Positions 7,713 to 15,346 of a stretch of 37,291 bases of DNA are shown here, in pieces. The position numbers and the translations under genes are program-made. Source of the stretch: Bryobacteraceae bacterium (GTDB lineage Bacteria; Acidobacteriota; Terriglobia; Bryobacterales; Bryobacteraceae); the NCBI GenBank assembly GCA_030041985.1, contig JASIAM010000284.1, forward strand, positions 1 to 37,291, given 5' to 3'. The first letter of the stretch is position 1. Every line of letters starts with the position of its first letter. The notes beneath the pieces are model-generated. The model did not search any database. It was not told the DNA's origin and saw only the letters and a program-made list of their open reading frames with translations.

Positions 7713-8477
7713 CTAAGCCAGGTTCTTATCCAACCACGCGAGCATCTCCGCCTGGCGGTTGGCGTCTCCCTTTTGTACTTCCAGATTGACGTAGCGTACG
7801 CCTTCGCGTGCGGCCAGGCGCGAAAGCGAGCCGTCGTCTTGCTGCGGTTTCTTCTGCTGGAGCACCACGTTATACGGCGATTGGGACAGCGCCGCATAAT
7901 CCTTCGGATCGGTGCATAAAAAGAACGCGTGCGGATTGTCCGGTTGCTTCAGCGATATCGAATCGCTGATCGGCACTTCATCCTTTACTGAGTAATCCTC
8001 CGAATTATTGTGGAGAGCGACCAGCACTCCCCTTTTCGGTGGTAGCAGTGCGTTCACCAGGTGGTCGCGGTGGTGGTCCAGAACGCTGAGCGCGATTTCC
8101 ACCTGTGGATACGACCAGCCGGGATTCAGCATCTTGAGATTTAGCTCGGCGCCTTCGGTGGAGAACATCCGGTTGGGATCGAGTTCCCCCCCATTGATGC
8201 TCACGTTGCGCGTGTTCGATTCGATCAGAAACGCGACTCCATCGTGCGTTGCCATGAAGGTTTCTAAAACCTGCCGCGCTGTCTGCTCGTCGCCGTGAAT
8301 TACCAGGTAACGGCGTTTGGATTTTCCGCGGCGGATCACACGAAACCGCGCGCCGTTGAGCGTGATCTGTTTCCGGTGGAAGAAAGGAAACCAGCCGAAT
8401 AGCAACAACTGCCGCCGCGACCAGGCAGTGGATGTCTTTCCCGTGAACGGGTTTGCTACCTCTCGAACGTAGTTCAC
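7713..8477 (-). CDS. predicted M14-like zinc carboxypeptidase/deacylase
   Basis: The 254-residue protein carries, in order, what look like the key residues of the M14 superfamily: zinc ligands H61 and E64 in LVIHGDEQ, R90 in ESNTRN, the substrate-binding D-x-N-R (D100, N102, R103) in ELDPNRMF, a third zinc ligand H156 in LVALHNNS, and a C-terminal Glu (E233) in YVNLEVQKGD. The DxNRxF and HGDE pattern is closest to aspartoacylase/AstE-type and peptidoglycan-trimming members; that reading is mine. Residues 20-33 contain RR followed by a hydrophobic stretch, so export or membrane attachment is possible. The GTG start at 8477 overlaps the stop of the 52-residue gene (GTGA). It lies seven bases before the GT39-like gene, so both may act on an envelope glycopeptide. 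Confidence 0.6.
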   Translation of the reverse strand: MNYVREVANPFTGKTSTAWSRRQLLLFGWFPFFHRKQITLNGARFRVIRRGKSKRRYLVIHGDEQTARQVLETFMATHDGVAFLIESNTRNVSINGGELDPNRMFSTEGAELNLKMLNPGWSYPQVEIALSVLDHHRDHLVNALLPPKRGVLVALHNNSEDYSVKDEVPISDSISLKQPDNPHAFFLCTDPKDYAALSQSPYNVVLQQKKPQQDDGSLSRLAAREGVRYVNLEVQKGDANRQAEMLAWLDKNLA

Positions 8478-8632
8478 TGCGCCTCCTCCTCCGGGCGTTT
8501 CTTGTGTTTGGGTTTTGTGCGCGCAGCCTTGGGCTCGATCGGCTTGGCTGCGGGCACACGACCCACGCGCTCGCGGGCAATGGCCTTCACTTCCCGCGCC
8601 AGCTTAAATTCTTTTTTCTTCTTTCGGGGCAA
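8474..8632 (-). CDS. small lysine-rich protein, 52 residues, TTG start
   Basis: A short frame fills the gap between the response regulator and the peptidase gene. It starts at TTG 8632, preceded by a purine-rich GAGGATGA on the minus strand. It encodes about 52 residues: a MPRKKKKEFKLAREVKAIA start, a middle VGRVPAAKPIEPKAAR and a KPKHKKRPEEEAQ end. It overlaps the response-regulator stop by 29 bases, and its TGA overlaps the GTG start of the peptidase gene. The fit at both ends and the biased, ordered composition argue that it is real. The product would be very basic (about 14 Lys/Arg in the first 40), and could bind nucleic acid or a ribosome. I cannot name a family. Confidence 0.6.
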   Translation of the reverse strand: MPRKKKKEFKLAREVKAIARERVGRVPAAKPIEPKAARTKPKHKKRPEEEAQ

Positions 8633-9023
8633 TCATCCTCCGCACAGCTACCGCCAGCATTTCCGGCGTGAAGGGCTTGTGCAGGAAAGCTACGCGCCCC
8701 GGAGCCACTGCTTCCAGAACGCCCAAATCTACAGGATAGCCGCTGGCCGCTACAATCCGCAGGCTGCCGTTTGCCGCGAGCAGCTCGGACGCCAGCGACT
8801 CCTCAGGAATTCCCATCATGCTGCAGTCCAACACGGCTATGGCGAAATCCCGCATCTCCGCAGGCGTCAGTGCCCGCACCTGCTCGGTACTGTCGAGCGT
8901 TGTCACCATATACCCGAGTCTCCGCAGGTATACACTCATCATCCGCAGCAGCGGCGGTTCATCGTCAACTATCAATATGCGCGCGTGGTTGGCGGGTTCA
9001 TGTGTCGTGGGGGCCATTTCCAT
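8604..9023 (-). CDS. single-domain response regulator (CheY-like receiver)
   Basis: The protein is 139 residues, only a receiver domain. It has the acidic pair D20-D21 in ILIVDDE, the phospho-acceptor D66 in IAVLDCSM, the switch Ser in AASGY (about residue 94) and the conserved Lys116 in FLHKPF. There is no output domain, so it would signal by binding another protein, as CheY or Spo0F do. No histidine kinase lies near. It is the first gene of a leftward coupled set (small basic protein, M14-like peptidase, GT39-like protein), which it may help control only indirectly. Its ATG lies 14 bases from the start of the divergent YjbQ gene. A second ATG two codons later is also possible. Confidence 0.85.
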   Translation of the reverse strand: MEMAPTTHEPANHARILIVDDEPPLLRMMSVYLRRLGYMVTTLDSTEQVRALTPAEMRDFAIAVLDCSMMGIPEESLASELLAANGSLRIVAASGYPVDLGVLEAVAPGRVAFLHKPFTPEMLAVAVRRMIAPKEEKRI

Positions 9024-9025
9024 CG

Positions 9026-9031
9026 TAAGAT
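9026..9031 (+). promoter_or_regulatory. -10-like TAAGAT before the YjbQ gene
   Basis: TAAGAT ends six bases before the ATG at 9038, the same distance as the TATAAT before the exporter. It occupies much of the 14-base gap between divergent starts, so the -35 region of this promoter would lie inside the response-regulator coding sequence. A matching -35 is not obvious. Confidence 0.35.
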
Positions 9032-9037
9032 TTCGCT

Positions 9038-9451
9038 ATGAAATTCTCTACCGAGTACCTGACGTTCAATACGAAAAACCACCGCGAATATATCAATATT
9101 ACAACTCAGGTGGAATCCGTTCTTCATAGGAGCGGCATCCAGGAAGGCATGATTCTGGTCTCAGCCATGCATATCACCGCGGGTGTCTGGGTCAACGATG
9201 CCGAAGACGGACTCCTCGCCGACATCGACCAATGGCTTGAGCACCTGACGCCCTACCGCGACGACTACCGCCACCACCGCACCGGCGAAACCAACGGCGA
9301 CTCCCATCTCAAAAGCCTCCTGGTACACCACCAGGTGATTGTGCCGGTGACTAAAGGCAAGCTGGACTTCGGCCCCTGGCAACAAATCTACTACGCCGAG
9401 TTCGACGGCAAGCGCCCCAAACGGGTGATTGTCAAAGCTATGGGCGAATGA
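9038..9451 (+). CDS. YjbQ/UPF0047 family protein (secondary thiamine-phosphate synthase-like)
   Basis: The 137-residue product matches the YjbQ family along its length: the [19 protein letters not shown] block (family: HTTAG..IN), the [20 protein letters not shown] segment with His and Asp residues near the proposed active site, the [23 protein letters not shown] block and a basic end. E. coli YjbQ has a weak thiamine-phosphate synthase activity, and its main role is unsettled. No thiamine gene is near, so the context does not support that pathway. It is a cytoplasmic trimer in known structures. The gene appears to be leaderless and stands alone. It ends 122 bases before the promoter of the GWxTD gene, and I see nothing in that gap. 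Confidence 0.9.
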   Translation: MKFSTEYLTFNTKNHREYINITTQVESVLHRSGIQEGMILVSAMHITAGVWVNDAEDGLLADIDQWLEHLTPYRDDYRHHRTGETNGDSHLKSLLVHHQVIVPVTKGKLDFGPWQQIYYAEFDGKRPKRVIVKAMGE

Positions 9452-9573
9452 GCCACCTGGGGCGCCGGCGGCCGCCTTCCATTCCCTGGCTCCCGGCCCC
9501 CTGCCCTTGTTTCCCAGCCCCAAGCTGCGCCGTGGCCGCCGGAACACCACACCTGTGCGCGCCTTTCACGGGA

Positions 9574-9603
9574 TTGACCGCTCGAAATCTCAGGATCTAC
9601 AAT
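9574..9603 (+). promoter_or_regulatory. sigma-70-like promoter of the GWxTD gene (TTGACC-18-TACAAT)
   Basis: TTGACC (9574-9579) and TACAAT (9598-9603) are separated by 18 bases. Transcription should begin near 9610. This rules out the in-frame ATG at 9606 as the start and supports ATG 9639, which has GGAGCGGTGGG upstream as a binding site. Confidence 0.6.
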
Positions 9604-9638
9604 AGATGCAGCAATTTTTTACTGGAGCGGTGGGTCGA

Positions 9639-11375
9639 ATGAAAGTGTCACGCCTGCTAATCACGTGTCTTTCTCTCGGTGGTCTGGCTGGATTGGGTCT
9701 CGTGCTGTCAGCTCAAAATCAAACTTCGGTAAGCACCACACCCAATCAGGACCAAAGCAGCCAATCTAGTTCCAGCGATAGTCCCAAGAAATCTCGCGAC
9801 ACCATCGCGAAGCCCCTTTCGGAGCGTGCCAAGAAAAAGAAAGAGGAGCAGCTCCGCAAAGAGTTGGAATCGCCGTACAAGAAATGGATCGAAGAGGACG
9901 TCGCCTACATCATCACCGATGAGGAGCGGCAAACCTGGAAGCGTCTGCAGACGGATGAGGAACGCGAACAGTTCATCGAGCAATTCTGGCTGCGCCGCGA
10001 CCCCACGCCCGATACCGTCGAAAACGAATTCAAGGAAGAGCATTACCGCCGTATTCAATACGCCAACGATAATTTCGCTTCCGGCATTCCCGGTTGGAAA
10101 ACCGATCGTGGCCGCATCTATATAATGTTCGGCCCGCCGGACGATCGCGAAGAGCACCCTTCCGGTGGAACCTATGAACGCCCGCCCGAAGAAGGCGGCG
10201 GCGAAACCACCACGTATCCGTTTGAGGACTGGACGTACCGCTACATCGAAGGAATCGGCAACAACGTAGTCATCGAGTTTGTGGACCCCACGCTCACTGG
10301 CGAATACCACATGACGATGGACCCCTCCGAAAAGGACGCCCTTACGTACGTGCCCGGCGCGGGTCTCACGCTGATGGAGCAATTGGGCCTATCCGATAAG
10401 ACGGCGCGTTTCAACAATACCGATGGTACCCACCTGGGAGCCCCGATGGGCGGCACTCAGTCTGCCTCCTACAACGAATTCACCCGCCTGGAGCAGTTCA
10501 CCAAGTTGCAGCAGCCGCCGCAGATCAAATTTAAGGACCTGGAAGCGGACGTCAACTCCCATATCACCTTCAATATTCTTCCCATGTCGGCGCGGGCGGA
10601 TTATTTCCCGCTCACGGATGCCTCCGTTCTCACCAGCATCACCCTCCAGTTCAAGAATAAAGACTTGCAATTCGCCTCCAAAGATGGCGTGGAAAAGGCC
10701 ACGGTGGATATTTATGGCCGCATCACCACCATGACCCGAAGGGTGGTGCAGGTGTTTGAAGATACCGTGGAAGTCCCGGTATCGAAAAACATGCTGGAGG
10801 CGTCCAGCCAGCTACGCTCGATTTACCAGAAGACGATTCCGCTCGCTCCCGCTGTTTACCGCCTCAACATCGTCGCCAAGGACGTTGTCGGCGGCAATAT
10901 CAATAATTACGAAATGCGGTTGGAGGTGCCCCGCACCGATCCCGACAAGCTGTCCACCAGCACCTTGGTTCTGGCCGATGTGCTCGAAAAGGTGCCGCCC
11001 CGAAGTATTGGCGCAGGCCAGTTCGTCATCGGTGATTCCAAGGTCCGGCCGCGCGTGGATGAGACCTTCAAGCGCGAAGAAAAAATGGGGATCTACGTTA
11101 AGCTGTATAACTTCGAAGGGGACGAAAAGACCCACAAGCCGTCCGGGCAGGTGCAGCTTGAGGTAGTCAAGAAGGGGTCCAATGAGCCGGTTCCGGGGTA
11201 TCAGTTCACCGAGGATGTGACCAAGGTTCCGGGCGCTTCGGCCAGTTCGGTAACCCTCGAACAGCTTTTGCCGTTGAAGGGTCTCGACCCGGGCCAGTAC
11301 GAGATTCGCCTGAAAGTCACGGACAAAAATCGTAACCAGGTCGTTACCTCTTCGGCCCCATTTACGGTAACCTAG
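9639..11375 (+). CDS. secreted GWxTD domain-containing protein
   Basis: The protein is 578 residues. It has a signal peptide (MKVSRLLITCLSLGGLAGLGLVLSAQ) and a low-complexity Ser/Gln/Asn linker, then a charged helix. The GWxTD domain follows at about residues 75-215: KKWIEEDVAYIITDEER, FWLRRDPTPDTVENEFKEEHYRRI, the name-giving PGWKTDRGRIYIMFGPPDD and a YPFEDWTYRYI block. The second half (about 300-578) is beta-rich and resembles immunoglobulin-like folds, including a final DPGQYEIRLKVTDK strand pair. GWxTD proteins are common in Acidobacteria and Bacteroidetes, and their function is unknown. Export is supported by the signal. The next gene, 50 bases downstream on the same strand, is also an envelope protein. 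Confidence 0.85.
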   Translation: MKVSRLLITCLSLGGLAGLGLVLSAQNQTSVSTTPNQDQSSQSSSSDSPKKSRDTIAKPLSERAKKKKEEQLRKELESPYKKWIEEDVAYIITDEERQTWKRLQTDEEREQFIEQFWLRRDPTPDTVENEFKEEHYRRIQYANDNFASGIPGWKTDRGRIYIMFGPPDDREEHPSGGTYERPPEEGGGETTTYPFEDWTYRYIEGIGNNVVIEFVDPTLTGEYHMTMDPSEKDALTYVPGAGLTLMEQLGLSDKTARFNNTDGTHLGAPMGGTQSASYNEFTRLEQFTKLQQPPQIKFKDLEADVNSHITFNILPMSARADYFPLTDASVLTSITLQFKNKDLQFASKDGVEKATVDIYGRITTMTRRVVQVFEDTVEVPVSKNMLEASSQLRSIYQKTIPLAPAVYRLNIVAKDVVGGNINNYEMRLEVPRTDPDKLSTSTLVLADVLEKVPPRSIGAGQFVIGDSKVRPRVDETFKREEKMGIYVKLYNFEGDEKTHKPSGQVQLEVVKKGSNEPVPGYQFTEDVTKVPGASASSVTLEQLLPLKGLDPGQYEIRLKVTDKNRNQVVTSSAPFTVT

Positions 11376-11425
11376 TCGATAAGCGGGAATCTGAACGTAT
11401 GTCCCGCGCGGTCAGATAAGCGTCC

Positions 11426-13237
11426 ATGTCCCGGAAGCAGACGCACAGGTCGATTGGGTTTCTGGCTTTGGCAGCGGCATGCCTATGCTTTGAAGCCGTA
11501 TCCTGGGCCGGAGACTCGCTGCGGAGTCCGCTCAAACTTTCGGGTGCTATCGGCGGGGTGGTTACCGATTCCACCGGTCTTCCCGAAATGGGCGCGTGGG
11601 TGATTCTATACAATCGCCAGGATCGCATCTACGATAAGGTGCTCACCGATGAGCGGGGCCAGTTCCGGTTCCGGGGCCTGTTTCCTGATCTCTACTCGGT
11701 GCGTGTGGGTCTTACCACCTTCGTGCCTGCTCTTCGAAAAGACATCCTGGTGCAGCCGGGAATGCAGGCCCTGTTGAAGGTAAGCCTGAGTTCCCTTTTC
11801 AGTTCTATCCAGGTGGCCTATCCGCGTCCCGGCAATGGTACCTTCATGACCGACGACTGGAAATGGATGTTACGTGGCGCTTCGGCTACCCGTCCTGTCC
11901 TGCGTTTCGCCGGCGAGGTGGGTACCGCGCTGGGGGACCATCAGCCGCGGGCTTCGGCCTTCTCCGATACGCGGGCGCTTTTGCAGCTTTCCGCGAGCGA
12001 TGGCTCGCCGGTAACGGGCGCCAGCGATGAAGCCGATCTGGGAACCGCGTTTGCGTTGGCAACTTCGATATTCGGCAACAGTCACCTGGAGTTGAGCGGC
12101 AATCTGGGTTACGGCATACAGGGTGGTGTGCCCGTCTCCACGTTCCGTACTGCCTACATCTCCGCCACCGGACCCGAAGTCTCGGTGACCATGCGCCAGG
12201 TGTTTTTGCCCGGCCGGCTCGGCGTAACCGGCGTCCCCGATCTGGGTGTCCCCGTCATGCGCTCCGTGACCGCCAGTATGGAGGAGCGCGCAGAACTTAG
12301 CGACGATGCCACTTTGCAATACGGCTTTGCCATGGATACGCTGTCCGTTGGCGGAGATCACCTGAATTATGTCAGCCCTTATGCGCGCCTCCTCTATTCG
12401 CTTAGCGATAACAACAGCTTGGCTTTCGCGTTTTCATCCGGTAATGCGCACCCGGGTTTAGAGGGAAGCGCGGAGGAATCCGGCAGCCCCGATCTGGATC
12501 TCCAGCGCGACCTCAGCGCCATCGGGCTGTTCCCGCGCATCTCCACCGTGAATAACAATCCGAGGATTCAGCGCGGCAACGAACTGGAGGCAGCGTATTC
12601 GAGGAAGCTCGGCTCACGCAAAGTTGAGTTGTCCGGATACCGGGAAACCGTAACCGATGCAGCCATTTCGGTTGTCGGGCCGGCGAGCATGTACGCCGAC
12701 GCCGATCTTTTGCCCGATTTGTTCACCGGCGACGCCATCTTCAACACGGGCAATTACAAGACCTCCGGTTACAACGCGGCACTCACCCAGAGCCTCGGAC
12801 AAAATGTGAGCGCGACCGTCATTTACGGCACTATGCCCGGTATGACGATAGCCAATCAGGAACTCGTCAGCAGCAGTCCGGACGAACTCCGGTCCATGAT
12901 TCGCGTTAGCCACAGGCAGGCGGTTACGGCTCAGGTGGCAGCAACCTGTCCGTGGAGCGGCACTCACTTGATCGCCAGTTACCAATGGCTGAATGATACA
13001 GGGTGGCTGACTTTGGGTAACTTGTACAGTATGCAATCGGCGACACAGATGCCCGGATTCAATCTGTACATTCGGCAGCCGATCCCGCGCGTGTTGCCGT
13101 GGCGCATCGAATTCACCGCCGATCTGCGGAACCTGCTGGCCGAAGGGTATTTGCCGGTCGAAGCGTCCGGCGGACAGCAGCTTCTGATGGTACAAACACC
13201 CCGCAGTTTCCGTGGTGGCCTCAGTTTCATTTTCTGA
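11426..13237 (+). CDS. outer-membrane protein with carboxypeptidase-regulatory (CarboxypepD_reg) plug-like domain
   Basis: The product has 603 residues, starting with a signal peptide (cleavage near SWAGDS, about residue 30). A carboxypeptidase-regulatory/transthyretin-like domain runs from about 38 to 118: GAIGGVVTDSTGLPEMGAWVILYN, then TDERGQFRFRGLFPDLYSVRVG. The rest is made of alternating polar and hydrophobic strands with aromatic girdles and ends in Phe (LSFIF), as expected for a beta barrel of the outer membrane. It is shorter than the ~1000-residue TonB-dependent receptors of Acidobacteria and shows no TonB box or full plug domain, so it may be a porin-like relative. The cargo is unknown. 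It follows the GWxTD gene by 50 bases with no terminator seen between them. Confidence 0.7.
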   Translation: MSRKQTHRSIGFLALAAACLCFEAVSWAGDSLRSPLKLSGAIGGVVTDSTGLPEMGAWVILYNRQDRIYDKVLTDERGQFRFRGLFPDLYSVRVGLTTFVPALRKDILVQPGMQALLKVSLSSLFSSIQVAYPRPGNGTFMTDDWKWMLRGASATRPVLRFAGEVGTALGDHQPRASAFSDTRALLQLSASDGSPVTGASDEADLGTAFALATSIFGNSHLELSGNLGYGIQGGVPVSTFRTAYISATGPEVSVTMRQVFLPGRLGVTGVPDLGVPVMRSVTASMEERAELSDDATLQYGFAMDTLSVGGDHLNYVSPYARLLYSLSDNNSLAFAFSSGNAHPGLEGSAEESGSPDLDLQRDLSAIGLFPRISTVNNNPRIQRGNELEAAYSRKLGSRKVELSGYRETVTDAAISVVGPASMYADADLLPDLFTGDAIFNTGNYKTSGYNAALTQSLGQNVSATVIYGTMPGMTIANQELVSSSPDELRSMIRVSHRQAVTAQVAATCPWSGTHLIASYQWLNDTGWLTLGNLYSMQSATQMPGFNLYIRQPIPRVLPWRIEFTADLRNLLAEGYLPVEASGGQQLLMVQTPRSFRGGLSFIF

Positions 13238-13338
13238 TCCCTGGTTGATTTTCAGTTCAATCCCGGTTTCGACAGCCAAGCGGCGACGGTACTGATAAGC
13301 AGTTGCAGTAATCGGTTTCACCGGGGAGGGGCGGTGAA

Positions 13339-14100
13339 TCACCGCGCCTTCAAATGCTCCGGCAGCACGGCGTATCCTTCCGGCGGCGGATACAGCGAAA
13401 GCAGTAGTTCCAGCCGGCGCCGCAGGTAGCGGCTGGGCATTTGCCGCGGGCCGGTCTCCACATCGATATCGCAGCAGGTGCCGTGCAGATACAAAGTCAG
13501 TGTGTCTTCGAACGCCTGGCGCGCGTACTCCCGGAATAGTTTGGTTTCTTTTCGCACGTTGGTTTGCCGCCGCAGCAGCGCCTGCTTCAAATGCCAGCTT
13601 CGCTCATCCACTTCTCCGTGCACTTCGGCCGTCAGCTCTTCGCGGATCGTGCGGTGAAAACGCTCCTGGACATCTTGCGGCAAACGGTCGGCCACCAGGG
13701 AAGCTACAGTACTGTAGAACTGGTAGTGATAATCGGCGACTTCAATATCCTTGATACCGAATACCAGTAAGACGGACTCCTCCTCCTCCCACTGTGCGAT
13801 GGCAATCTGGCGGGTGTCGGCGGGCCGCTCGAAACTGACAGCATCCCCGGAACGCGGCCCGGAAGCCACTCCGCCCTTCTCCAGATAAGGCGCCAGGATC
13901 ATATTCACCTGCGGAAGACTCGTGATCACCATGGGCGGCAGGGCCGCAATCGGGTCCCGCAGATAGTGCCGTAAATCTTCATCCGCTATTGGGACGATCG
14001 AGAAATACGAGAATTTCCCGGTGAGCGGGATCATTTCGCCGCGGCAGCGCGCCGCGAGGTCCGCTATGGTCATACGAGACCGCTCTGGTTCGTTGGACAT
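13339..14100 (-). CDS. hypothetical protein, 253 residues
   Basis: I do not recognise this protein. From ATG 14100 it has 253 residues and no signal peptide or membrane segment, so it should be cytoplasmic. The N-terminal part contains a mixed alpha/beta stretch (GKFSYFSIVPIADEDLRHYL, MVITSLPQVNMILAPYL). The middle is acidic (IAQWEEEESVLLVFGIKDIEVADYHYQFY). The C-terminal half is charged and helical (RFHRTIREELTAEVHGEVDERSWHLKQALLR), with a CC pair in HGTCCDIDVE near residue 215. The frame stays open to 14172, but the extra residues overlap the divergent lpxB start. ATG 14100 follows two TACAAT elements, and ATG 14073 is an alternative. It has no visible partner. Confidence 0.75.
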   Translation of the reverse strand: MSNEPERSRMTIADLAARCRGEMIPLTGKFSYFSIVPIADEDLRHYLRDPIAALPPMVITSLPQVNMILAPYLEKGGVASGPRSGDAVSFERPADTRQIAIAQWEEEESVLLVFGIKDIEVADYHYQFYSTVASLVADRLPQDVQERFHRTIREELTAEVHGEVDERSWHLKQALLRRQTNVRKETKLFREYARQAFEDTLTLYLHGTCCDIDVETGPRQMPSRYLRRRLELLLSLYPPPEGYAVLPEHLKAR

Positions 14101-14106
14101 GCCCGA

Positions 14107-14128
14107 GTCGATTGTAGCGTCGATTGTA
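14107..14128 (-). promoter_or_regulatory. tandem TACAAT direct repeat upstream of the hypothetical gene
   Basis: A 10-bp direct repeat (GTCGATTGTA on the plus strand, at 14107-14116 and 14119-14128) gives two TACAAT -10-like boxes on the minus strand with a 12-bp period. The nearer one is ten bases before ATG 14100. They could be alternative promoters or, given the roughly one-turn spacing, an operator between this gene and lpxB. Confidence 0.35.
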
Positions 14129-14170
14129 ACAGGGCGGCAGGGGCTAAACTTGAGTCCAGGGCCAATCCGC

Positions 14171-15346
14171 ATGCCGCAACCGAAAATTCTGGTTTCCGCG
14201 GGGGAAGCCTCCGGCGACCTCTACGCCGCGCTGGCCGTGGATGAACTGCGGCGGCTTTGGCCGGACGCGGAGTTCTTCGGCTGCACGGGATCGCGCCTGC
14301 GCGAAGCGGGAGTTGAGACGGTGGTGGATGCGGCGAGCCTGGCCGTGGTCGGGCTTCTCGAAGTGGTCTCGCACATACCGCGCATATATGGCGAATACCG
14401 CCGCCTGCTGGACGCCGCGCAACGCCGGAAACCGGACCTGGCCATATTGACCGATTCGCCCGACTTTCATTTGCGCATTGCCCGCCAGCTTCGCCGTCAA
14501 GGTGTCCCCGTGGTTTACCTGGTGGCGCCTCAAGTCTGGGCGTGGCGCAAGGGACGGTTGCCCGGCATGCGCCGTGATCTGGCCCACCTGCTATGCATTT
14601 TTCCCTTCGAGGAGGAATTTTTCAGGCGCGCCGGAATTGCGGCTACGTACATCGGCCATCCGCTAGTGGATCTGGTGAAACCAACCCTGAGCCGGGAGGA
14701 GTTTTTTCGGAAACACAGCTTCGCACTGGACCGTCCATTAATAGCAGTCCTTCCCGGGAGCCGCCGCGGAGAGGCGGCGCGTCATCTGCCCGCGCTGCTC
14801 CAGGCTGTTGAGCGGCTCGGCGGGAAGGGGAACTCTCGGAGGCCTGCCACTTTCGTATTACCGGCCTCGCCGACCACCGGGTTGAAATTCTTCGAGGAAC
14901 GTTTGGGCGCCGCGCCGATTCACGTGATAGAAGGGGAGAGTTGGAACGCCATGGCGTACGCCGACCTCGCGCTGGCGGCGAGTGGCACCGTTACCATCGA
15001 AGCGGCGATACTCGGCACTCCCATGGTCACTTTCTACCGGGTAACATGGCCCAGTTGGGTGGCCGGCAAGCTTCTGGTTCGCGTGCCTTTTTATTCCATG
15101 GTGAACCTGGTGGCGGGAAAAGAAGTGGCGCCGGAACTGATGCAGGGCCGCATGACCGGGGCGAACCTGGCTGCCGAAGCCCGGCGCCTGTTGGAAGACG
15201 ACAACGCCCGCGGCCGGATGCGCGCCGGCTTGGCTGAGGTGCGCGCCCGCCTCGCGACTGCTGCGCACAATCATGTCTCTCCGGCGGCGCGCGCGGCCAG
15301 GATTATCCAAGCTATTCTGGAAGGACAGGCTGTACATGTATCGTGA
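14171..15346 (+). CDS. lpxB: lipid-A-disaccharide synthase
   Basis: LpxB joins UDP-2,3-diacylglucosamine and lipid X to form the lipid A disaccharide at the inner face of the inner membrane, so the cell makes lipopolysaccharide. The 391-residue product has the usual length and GT19 motifs: ILVSAGEASGDLYAA at the N-terminus, FGCTGSRLREAGVE, LTDSPDFHLRIAR, VYLVAPQVWAWRKGR, FPFEEEFFRRAG, YIGHPLVD, AVLPGSRRGEAARHLPALL, ALAASGTVTIEAAILGTPMV and FYSMVNLVAGKEVAPELMQ. ATG 14171 was chosen because the family starts with the first strand here; the longer frame overlaps the divergent gene. Other lpx genes are not adjacent. Its last 11 bases overlap the next gene. Confidence 0.96.
   Translation: MPQPKILVSAGEASGDLYAALAVDELRRLWPDAEFFGCTGSRLREAGVETVVDAASLAVVGLLEVVSHIPRIYGEYRRLLDAAQRRKPDLAILTDSPDFHLRIARQLRRQGVPVVYLVAPQVWAWRKGRLPGMRRDLAHLLCIFPFEEEFFRRAGIAATYIGHPLVDLVKPTLSREEFFRKHSFALDRPLIAVLPGSRRGEAARHLPALLQAVERLGGKGNSRRPATFVLPASPTTGLKFFEERLGAAPIHVIEGESWNAMAYADLALAASGTVTIEAAILGTPMVTFYRVTWPSWVAGKLLVRVPFYSMVNLVAGKEVAPELMQGRMTGANLAAEARRLLEDDNARGRMRAGLAEVRARLATAAHNHVSPAARAARIIQAILEGQAVHVS

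Noticed and set aside
7706-7897. Extension of the GT39-like frame upstream
   Set aside because: It overlaps the end of the M14-like gene in a shadow frame rich in Arg and Trp; ATG 7705 is directly followed by a normal membrane-protein N-terminus.
9606-9638. Upstream ATG for the GWxTD gene
   Set aside because: It precedes the expected transcription start near 9610 and would spoil the signal peptide; ATG 9639 has a ribosome binding site.
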